From the NCBI GenBank assembly GCA_035628645.1, contig DASPJL010000003.1, positions 1 through 11,414 of the forward strand: a stretch of DNA of 11,414 nt, read 5' to 3'. The notes beneath the pieces are model-generated. The model was not told where the DNA came from, did no database searches, and was given only the letters and a program-made list of their open reading frames with translations. The stretch is from DASPJL01 sp035628645 (GTDB lineage: Bacteria; Bacteroidota; Bacteroidia; Cytophagales; Cyclobacteriaceae). The position numbers and the translations under genes were made by a program. Positions 7,082 through 11,414 of this stretch are shown piece after piece (the first letter of the stretch is position 1; every line of letters starts with the position of its first letter).

Positions 7082-8029
7082 ATGATAACAATTACGACAA
7101 GAAGACATCCAATAAAATTTTATGCAGTTTTGACATTTGGCTTCCTATTTCTATGTGCATTGGGAACAATATTGCTTTTTGTAAGCATTGACATATTGCA
7201 AAAAGGACAACCAGCAATCAAGGAGTACTTTATGCCTGTTTTTTGTTTCGCTGTTTATTTTTTGGCATTCTCAATGGTGTACGTTTATTGGAAAAATTCT
7301 CCAAAAATTATAATTGATAAGTATACAATTAAGGTTGGTGAACGGACCTTTTATCTGAAAGACATTAAAGATATAATACTCACGGGAAAAATGACATTTC
7401 CCTACATTATAAAGTTTCCTATGGAAGGGACAGCCATACTATTTAATGATGGCAGTAAGAAAATTTTGTTTGATGATATGTATTCCAACAGCTGGCAAAT
7501 TAAGTCGTTCCTCGAGCAAGTTGTAATAAATAAACAAGAATACAAACCGAGGTTGACAACTAAAGTAGAAGGAAATGCTATCCAATTTGAAACAGAGGAT
7601 ACATTTAAGGGAAATCAATTTACAAGTTTAAGAGGTATATCACTTTGGGGACTTGTAGGATTTTTTGCATTTATTTTATTTAGCAAGTGGAAATCACCGC
7701 CAATAGGACTGTTAATACTTTTCGGAGCAATTGGAACTTTCTGGTTCGTTCTGCATTCTTGGCTTATGCACTACTTTGAGTTGACAAAAGACTATTTAAT
7801 TGTAAGAAACCACAATTTTATTTGGGTGACAAAAATCTATCCTTTATCTGACATTAAGGAAGTTGTCTATGAAACACAAGGAAAACAACCGAACTCTATG
7901 AGAGTAATAACTAAAGATTTTAAAAATAAACTTTATCCAGCAGGGACTTTAAGAGATAAAACTTGGCTTGACTTGAAGGATAAATTAGAAACAAAGGGAG
8001 TGGCTGTGAGAAATGAATGTATATTTTGA
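7082..8029 (+). CDS. Hypothetical four-segment membrane protein with two PH-like domains
   Basis: I do not recognise a named family for this 315-residue protein. Hydrophobic segments lie at about 13-36, 49-70, 186-203 and 207-228. Each pair is followed by a soluble stretch that looks like a bacterial PH-like domain: residues about 76-150 (IDKYTIKVGERTFYLKDIKDI, then ILFNDGSKKILF, then a C-terminal helix) and about 235-310 (LTKDYLIVRNHNF, YPLSDIKEVVYE, then a strand and a helix). The two halves therefore look like an internal duplication of [two membrane segments + PH-like domain]. There is no signal peptide beyond the first membrane segment and no catalytic motif. Start: the ATG follows an A-rich leader without Shine-Dalgarno, and the leader homology with the 8426 gene ends exactly here. 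It stands alone between copies of a 150-base repeat, so operon context gives no hint. Confidence 0.75.
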   Translation: MITITTRRHPIKFYAVLTFGFLFLCALGTILLFVSIDILQKGQPAIKEYFMPVFCFAVYFLAFSMVYVYWKNSPKIIIDKYTIKVGERTFYLKDIKDIILTGKMTFPYIIKFPMEGTAILFNDGSKKILFDDMYSNSWQIKSFLEQVVINKQEYKPRLTTKVEGNAIQFETEDTFKGNQFTSLRGISLWGLVGFFAFILFSKWKSPPIGLLILFGAIGTFWFVLHSWLMHYFELTKDYLIVRNHNFIWVTKIYPLSDIKEVVYETQGKQPNSMRVITKDFKNKLYPAGTLRDKTWLDLKDKLETKGVAVRNECIF

Positions 8030-8099
8030 AAGGAAAACGAGGTATTACAGTTGTTTAATCAGAGCACTCTCCACAAAACTATTTTTGATGTTATAACTA

Positions 8100-8250
8100 G
8101 CGTTAAGAGAAATAATCCTGAAGGGATTAAATGTTTCTAGAAAATAAATGATTTGCGGATGTACGCCCCTGAATGGGTCGAATGGATAAAACTCATAATC
8201 ATCTATAAATATATGAATCCTTCGGATTCGTAAAGATTAAGACACAGGAA
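8100..8250 (+). repeat. 150-base dispersed repeat, copy B (upstream of 8426 gene)
   Basis: This is the second copy of the element at 6773-6922, starting at GCGTTAAGAGAAA and ending at ACAGGAA. The end hairpins are AATCC/GGATT at 8114-8128 and GAATCC/GGATTC at 8215-8229. The left boundary is sharp: sequence before GCGTTAAG does not match copy A's flank. A short palindrome, TAAC-TAGC-GTTA, spans the boundary (8095-8106). Confidence 0.85.
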
Positions 8251-8334
8251 TCATTTTAATATTATCACAAAATATAGAGAGTTATTCATTCGGAAGCACA
8301 GTCTGAGGGAATACCTTCTCAAGTGGGCGATTTT

Positions 8335-8425
8335 TATATTTTTTAGCAAAATGATATATTAGAAACATAAGCGATATTGAGGTAATGGTTGCTTCATAAA
8401 AAGAATTGCGGCTCATTTAAAAGAA
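8335..8425 (+). promoter_or_regulatory. Conserved leader directly before the 8426 gene
   Basis: This stretch aligns with 6986-7081 at about 70 % identity up to the start codon, ending in a GCTCATTTAA block and an A-rich run. Together with the 150-base repeat it forms the same composite upstream module as at the 7082 gene. The roughly 85 bases between repeat and leader (8251-8334) are not clearly related to the equivalent spacer. No canonical promoter box is seen. Confidence 0.4.
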
Positions 8426-8683
8426 ATGGATAGAGTAGAAATTTATACAAGCAAGAGGAAATCAATTTTACTATTGATTGCCTCAATCGCATTTGTTGCT
8501 TTAGGAATTTGGCTACTGTTGGAAGCAGACAATTTGAGCGGATGGAGAGCGAGAAGTCCGCTTTTTACTCGTGCAATAGGTGTTGCTTCAATTCTTTTCT
8601 TTGGATTTGGAATATTTGTAGGAATAAAAAGACTGATTAAGTCAGTGGGACACACCACCCAACTTAAATACAATCAAAATTGA
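8426..8683 (+). CDS. Truncated STM3941-like two-helix membrane protein
   Basis: The 85-residue product resembles the N-terminal half of STM3941-family proteins: an opening VEIYTSKRK segment, a membrane helix at 14-33, a short polar loop, and a second helix at 50-67 with ASILFFGFGIFVGIK. As I recall the family, members are about 150-170 residues with a soluble C-terminal domain after the second helix. That domain is missing here; the protein ends in an unrelated-looking tail (SVGHTTQLKYNQN). It is therefore probably a truncated gene, possibly still expressed as a small membrane protein. The start follows the leader shared with the 7082 gene and has no Shine-Dalgarno. The family call is from memory of the motif and could be wrong. 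Confidence 0.55.
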   Translation: MDRVEIYTSKRKSILLLIASIAFVALGIWLLLEADNLSGWRARSPLFTRAIGVASILFFGFGIFVGIKRLIKSVGHTTQLKYNQN

Positions 8684-8879
8684 AAAAGGGGGAAAAGTAA
8701 TTCTAGACCAAAAGGAATATGTAGGAAAGGAAAAGCTAGCTGGCTTTTTGGCGTTTTTTGGAGGCATTTTAATAATTTGTTTGGCAATATTTCAAGATAA
8801 GAAATATTGGGAATCAACTCGGAGAAAAAATAAAGTAGTTAACAAAGTGCGGTATATTTCGCTAGCACCTCCACCTTGA
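8637..8879 (+). pseudogene. Decayed coding remnant in the +1 frame after the truncated membrane gene
   Basis: Frame 3 is open from 8637 to a TGA at 8877-8879 and overlaps the end of the 85-residue gene. It reads protein-like: an NTIKIEKGGKVILDQKEYVG segment, a hydrophobic helix (LAGFLAFFGGILIICLAIF), then a basic tail. It has no ATG start, so it may be the displaced C-terminal part of the gene before it or a fragment of another membrane protein. I could not match it to a family. The remaining 133 bases to 9012 show no gene and no clear promoter, only an AAGGA Shine-Dalgarno before the next gene. Confidence 0.35.
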
Positions 8880-9012
8880 AACAAAACAGATTTTTATTAA
8901 TTTAGACAAGCAGGAAAGGCAACGACTATTTTATGCCGACCTCTTCTGTCCAAACCTTAGCGACAATAAAAAGACATTAACAACCCACAGACAACAATAA
9001 AAAAGGAACTAT

Positions 9013-9606
9013 ATGAGAAAAATAATTTCATTTATGCACATATCGCTTGACGGTTTTGTAGCAGGACCGAACGGAGAAATGGACTGGATTAAAGTTGATC
9101 AAGAACTTTTTGATTATGTAGGTAAGCGGATAAGCGAAGGCGACACTGCGTTGTATGGACGGGTAACTTATCAGATGATGGAAAATTACTGGCCTACCGC
9201 AGCAGACAAGCCGAACGCGACCAGGCACGATATTGAACATTCGAAGTGGTATAGCAAAGTTCACAAAGTTGTTTTATCAAAAACAATGAAAGACGCAGGC
9301 CGGACAGGTTTGACTAACACAAAAGTTATTAGCGATAACCTTTCCGACAGAATAAATGAAATAAAACAATCCAACAATGGCGGGAGTGAAGACATTTTAC
9401 TTTTTGGCAGCCCGACGGCAACACATTCACTTATTCAACAGAATTTAATTGACGGCTACTGGCTATTTGTTAATCCAATTATTCTTGGGCGAGGTATTCC
9501 CTTATTTGCAGACATCAAAGACAAAATAAAACTAAAACTATTGCCTACTACCCGACAATTTACTTGCGGGGTAACTGAACTGAATTACATAGTGGAAAGA
9601 CAATAA
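9013..9606 (+). CDS. Dihydrofolate reductase family protein (RibD C-terminal domain-like)
   Basis: This 197-residue protein belongs to the DHFR-like/RibD C-terminal-domain superfamily (YwjB/YyaP-type), predicted cytosolic NADPH-dependent reductases whose physiological substrates are mostly unknown. Visible signatures are HISLDGFVAGPNGEMDWI at 9-26, the LYGRVTY segment at 48-53, KVVLSKT at 85-91, the ILLFGSPTATHSL turn and helix at 128-140, and NPIILGRGIPLF at 154-165. Length and motif order fit an intact single-domain member. It is not the classical folA enzyme, so folate metabolism should not be assumed. AGGA at 9004-9007 is spaced five bases from the ATG. It leads a run of four + strand genes with gaps of 29, 38 and 56 bases, which may be cotranscribed. 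Confidence 0.88.
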   Translation: MRKIISFMHISLDGFVAGPNGEMDWIKVDQELFDYVGKRISEGDTALYGRVTYQMMENYWPTAADKPNATRHDIEHSKWYSKVHKVVLSKTMKDAGRTGLTNTKVISDNLSDRINEIKQSNNGGSEDILLFGSPTATHSLIQQNLIDGYWLFVNPIILGRGIPLFADIKDKIKLKLLPTTRQFTCGVTELNYIVERQ

Positions 9607-9635
9607 CAATGAAAAATTAACACTAAATACAACAT

Positions 9636-10001
9636 ATGAAAACCTCCGACACACATAATCAGCGTATTGCAAAAATGATCTTTGGCTCGGTTTATCCGAT
9701 GTATCTCGAAAAGGTGGAGAAAAAAGGCAGAACAAAAGAAGAACTGCATCAGGTCATAGAGTGGCTCACAGGTTTCAACAATAAAAAACTGGAGGAACTC
9801 ATAAAAGAAAGAGTAACTTTTGAAACATTCTTTGAAAAAGCATCTCTGAATCCTAATGCGCACCTCATAACCGGAGTAATCTGTGGGTATCGTGTAGAGG
9901 AAATCGAAAATCCTTTGACGCAGAAGGCCCGGTATCTGGATAAGTTGGTGGATGAGTTGGCGAAGGGCAGAAAGTTGGAGAAGATATTGCGCAGCGCATA
10001 A
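9636..10001 (+). CDS. DUF2200 family protein
   Basis: The 121-residue product matches the DUF2200 family almost end to end. Conserved blocks are HNQRIAKMIFGSVYP at 7-21, KKGRTKEELHQVIEWLTGF at 29-47, NPNAHLITGVICGYRVEEI at 72-90, and ENPLTQKARYLDKLVDELAKG at 91-111. It is soluble and mostly helical, with no signal peptide or membrane segment. The family's function is not established as far as I know. The first ATG is used; the 29-base gap after the DHFR-like gene contains no clear promoter or Shine-Dalgarno, so cotranscription is plausible. Confidence 0.88.
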   Translation: MKTSDTHNQRIAKMIFGSVYPMYLEKVEKKGRTKEELHQVIEWLTGFNNKKLEELIKERVTFETFFEKASLNPNAHLITGVICGYRVEEIENPLTQKARYLDKLVDELAKGRKLEKILRSA

Positions 10002-10039
10002 TTGTTTCCTACTGACACCTGACTTACCATTTTATTATC

Positions 10040-10342
10040 ATGATTTATATAACGCAGCTCATTTACATCATTCCCGGAGAGGAAAAGACATTCCATGAAT
10101 TTGAAGACGTGGCCATTCCGATCATAGCAAAGTACAATGGCAGGCTTTTGTTCAGGGTAAGACCCCACGACGATTCGTTCATCGAACATCACATCGACAA
10201 ACCTTATGAAATTCATTTGGTAGAATTTGATTCGGTGCAGGATTTTGAAAACTTCAAAAAAGATGAAGAGCGAAAGAAGTTTTTACACCTGAAGGAACAA
10301 TCCATAAAGGCGTCGATCATGGTGCAGGGAACAAAACTATGA
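10040..10342 (+). CDS. DUF1330-like small protein
   Basis: This 100-residue soluble protein resembles DUF1330, a dimeric alpha/beta-barrel (ferredoxin-like) family. A beta strand opens it (IYITQLIYIIPGEE), followed by a helix with FHEFEDVAIPIIAKYNGRLLFR (18-39), a KPYEIHLVEFDSVQDFENF strand-helix unit (54-72), and a FLHLKEQSIK segment (81-90). The EIHLVEFDS/FENF pairing and Tyr-Asn-Gly before the second strand are the main family clues. No catalytic residues can be assigned, and the family has no firmly established reaction. Its stop codon overlaps the ATG of an 18-codon open frame (10339-10395). It lies 38 bases after the DUF2200 gene. Confidence 0.7.
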   Translation: MIYITQLIYIIPGEEKTFHEFEDVAIPIIAKYNGRLLFRVRPHDDSFIEHHIDKPYEIHLVEFDSVQDFENFKKDEERKKFLHLKEQSIKASIMVQGTKL

Positions 10343-10395
10343 CAGTAACGGAACTGTTAGGTCAACCGGTTAGGCAACAGTCAAGGATTAACTAA
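10339..10395 (+). other. ATGA-coupled mini open frame and inverted repeat before the DUF6273 gene
   Basis: An 18-codon frame (MTVTELLGQPVRQQSRIN) starts by ATGA overlap with the DUF1330-like stop and ends at TAA three bases before the next gene's ATG. The same stretch holds an inverted repeat, ACTGTT (10353-10358) with AACAGT (10376-10381), around an AACCGGTT palindrome (10365-10372). It may be chance, a gene remnant or a short regulatory leader. AAGGA at 10383-10387 is a possible ribosome binding site for the following gene. Confidence 0.2.
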
Positions 10396-10398
10396 TAA

Positions 10399-10977
10399 AT
10401 GGGAAGAGACGATAAAATAACCTTCGGCAAGTATACATGGCGGGTCCTCGACTTTAAAGACGGTAGTGCGCTGGTCATTACCGAAGATATAATAGAATTG
10501 CGTTGGTATCATGATGCGTTTGTTGACATCACCTGGGCAGACTGTGTTTTGAGAAAATACCTTAGCAATGAATTTTATAATAAATTCAGCCCGGACGAAA
10601 AGGAAAAAATCATTACGGTTACCTGTAGAAATTCGGACAACCCGTGGTTCAAAACAAAAGGGGGTATGGACACCACCGACAGCATATTTCTGCTAAGCCT
10701 TGAAGAGGTTTGCGCGTATTTCGGTGACAGCAAAGCAAAACTGCAGCATAAAGGCAGTCAAACATGGTTGATAGATGACGACAACAATGAGAAACGACAA
10801 GCAAAATACGGGAATGATTTACATTGGTGGCGGCTTCGTTCGCCCGGCTACTATGGACGAACCGCTGCGAGTATCAGCGGCAACGGAAATGTCTATGTCC
10901 GAGGTAACGGCGTCTATGGCAGACCCCGAGATGGTGGCGGTGTCCGTCCCGCTTTGTGGCTGAAGCTGGAAGGTTAA
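10399..10977 (+). CDS. DUF6273 domain protein
   Basis: The 192-residue protein is a compact DUF6273 domain without signal peptide. Characteristic segments are DKITFGKYTWRVLD at 5-18, DITWADCVLRKYLSNEFYNKF at 43-63 (the W-x-x-C-x-L-R-K-Y-L core), FKTKGGMDTTDSIFLLSLEEV at 84-104, YFGDS at 107-111, WWRLRSPG at 143-150, and GGVRPALWLKL at 180-190. Function is unknown; the C-terminal half resembles C-type-lectin/sulfatase-modifying-type folds in motif layout. Residues 151-178 form a Gly/Tyr/Arg/Asn-rich stretch of alternating small and polar residues, typical of this family. The ATG is the first in frame, just after an in-frame stop at 10396. It lies 56 bases after the DUF1330-like gene and is followed by a tandem repeat. 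Confidence 0.85.
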   Translation: MGRDDKITFGKYTWRVLDFKDGSALVITEDIIELRWYHDAFVDITWADCVLRKYLSNEFYNKFSPDEKEKIITVTCRNSDNPWFKTKGGMDTTDSIFLLSLEEVCAYFGDSKAKLQHKGSQTWLIDDDNNEKRQAKYGNDLHWWRLRSPGYYGRTAASISGNGNVYVRGNGVYGRPRDGGGVRPALWLKLEG

Positions 10978-10994
10978 ACTTTTAGGAAATACCA

Positions 10995-11225
10995 TTTGTC
11001 TTAACAAAGTCTCTTGAAAAAGACTCTGCCGGCTAACTTAATCACGCCGATATTCCTTGATTTATTCTTAGTATCATGTATAAAGTAATTTGTACCCAAA
11101 AGCGGCTTTCTTTGTCCCAGCGGAGTCTCTTAAAAAGGACTCTGCGCCCTAACTTAGTTGCGCTTATATTCCATGACTTATTCTTAGCATCATTTATAAA
11201 GCCAATTTGTACCCAAAAACGCTTT
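10995..11225 (+). repeat. Tandem 116-base direct repeat (two copies)
   Basis: Copy 1 is 10995-11110 and copy 2 about 11111-11225, starting at TTTGTC. Shared words include AGTCTCTT, GACTCTGC, CTAACTTA, TTATTCTTAG and AATTTGTACCCAAAA. Each copy contains an inverted repeat around a run of A (AGTCT/AGACT in copy 1, GAGTC/GACTC in copy 2). Copy 1 begins 17 bases after the DUF6273 stop, so its hairpin might terminate that transcript, although no T-run follows. An open frame from 11076 to 11336 is made of these repeats and is not a gene. Confidence 0.75.
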
Positions 11226-11230
11226 CCTTT

Positions 11231-11249
11231 CCCTCCTTTTCAAGGAGGG
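11231..11249. repeat. Perfect 8-bp hairpin
   Basis: CCCTCCTT (11231-11238) and AAGGAGGG (11242-11249) are exact reverse complements around a TTC loop. No T-run follows on either strand, so an intrinsic terminator is not well supported. It is the outer part of an inverted element whose other orientation ends the window. Confidence 0.6.
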
Positions 11250-11314
11250 ATGTCGGCACGACAGGGTGGTTTGAATGAAGTCCTGATCAATAATAATACT
11301 TCGGTTAAGAGAAA
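11247..11314 (+). repeat. GGGATGTCG...AATGAAGTCCTGATCAATAA repeat, copy 2
   Basis: This is the second copy of the block at 6703-6750. It has the same AATGAAGTCCTGATCAATAA core (about 11274-11293), followed at 11304-11314 by GTTAAGAGAAA, which also starts the 150-base repeats at 6776 and 8103. The rest of the 150-base element is absent here. Confidence 0.5.
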
Positions 11315-11368
11315 GATAAAGGAAAGGCGCTTTTGAATATTATTCCTGGCGAAGGTTAGCCTTTCAGT

Positions 11369-11414
11369 AAAGCTATTTAAAACCACCCCTAAATCCCCTC
11401 CTTGAAAAAAGGAG
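11369..11414 (+). repeat. CCACCCCTAAATCCCC repeat element, cut by the window end
   Basis: AAAGCTATTT, ACCACCCCTAAAT and a hairpin (CTCCTT at 11398-11403 pairing with AAGGAG at 11409-11414) repeat the element at 6472-6525. The inner AAACCACC is the reverse complement of GGTGGTTT at 11265-11272, and the hairpin is a near-inverse of 11231-11249. The stretch 11231-11414 is thus bounded by an inverted pair. The hairpin probably extends beyond the window. Confidence 0.6.

Noticed and set aside
6909..7091. Minus-strand 60-codon open frame
   Set aside because: It spans the leader shared with the 8426 gene, overlaps the start of the 7082 gene, and is not conserved as a frame in the other leader.
8081..8113. 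Integron attC-like look of the TTATAAC-TAGC-GTTAAG junction
   Set aside because: The core does not satisfy the GTTRRRY/RYYYAAC pair with correct spacing, the equivalent junction at 6773 lacks the left half, and there is no integrase.
9585..10216. Minus-strand open frames of 92 and 155 codons across the DUF2200 and DUF1330-like genes
   Set aside because: The + strand products match conserved families end to end; the antisense frames look like codon-bias shadows.
10775..10963. 62-codon + strand frame inside the DUF6273 gene, and its minus-strand counterpart 10819-11007
   Set aside because: Both are shadows of a well-supported domain in another frame.
9013..10977. Four-gene cluster as a defence or toxin-antitoxin system
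   Set aside because: The DHFR-like, DUF2200, DUF1330-like and DUF6273 families show no nuclease, toxin or sensor motifs here; close spacing alone does not make a system.
11076..11336. 86-codon + strand open frame at the right end
   Set aside because: It is built from the tandem 116-base repeat and the GGAGGG hairpin; its peptide repeats the same CTQKR segment because of the DNA repeat.

Overview
The window looks like chromosomal DNA from a member of the Bacteroidota, most likely a Chitinophagales/Sphingobacteriales-type bacterium (the order is inference). Reasons: a giant PKD-repeat protein with a type B (gliding-motility, CHU_C-like) C-terminal sorting domain, followed directly by a PorP/SprF-family outer-membrane protein; AT-rich intergenic DNA; a TAnnTTTG-type -7 promoter element; and intergenic palindromic repeats of the CCACCCCTAAATCCCCTCC kind. 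Every gene I can support is on the + strand.

Layout. Bases 1-340 are a non-coding upstream region with a candidate promoter and a strong ribosome binding site. Bases 341-6339 hold a two-gene operon: a 1661-residue secreted adhesin-like protein of about 16 PKD-like modules, and its probable partner, a 335-residue PorP/SprF protein. The expected model is export of the large protein by the type IX secretion system, with the PorP/SprF protein helping its secretion or anchoring. Bases 6340-7081 are gene-free and packed with repeats. They include an 83-base relic of the 3' end of a second porP-like gene, and a 150-base repeat that recurs almost identically at 8100-8250.

Bases 7082-8683 hold two small membrane-protein genes: a 315-residue protein that appears to be an internal duplication of [two membrane segments + PH-like domain], and an 85-residue truncated STM3941-like protein. 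Each is preceded by the same composite leader: a roughly 97 % identical 150-base repeat, a dissimilar spacer, and a more diverged (about 70 %) stretch that runs to the start codon. A decayed coding stretch follows at 8637-8879.

Bases 9013-10977 carry four closely spaced genes of familiar but functionally loose families: a dihydrofolate reductase-like RibD C-terminal-domain protein, a DUF2200 protein, a DUF1330-like protein and a DUF6273 protein. The window ends (10995-11414) in a tandem 116-base repeat and an inverted pair of hairpin-bearing repeat elements, the last cut by the window edge.

The adhesin/PorP pair is the clear functional unit. The rest reads as an accessory region shaped by repeats, duplication and gene decay. 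I see no defence system, CRISPR array, transposase, integrase, tRNA or rRNA. The least ordinary signals are the shared leader before two unrelated membrane-protein genes, and the porP tail relic whose differences are all synonymous or Arg-to-Lys.
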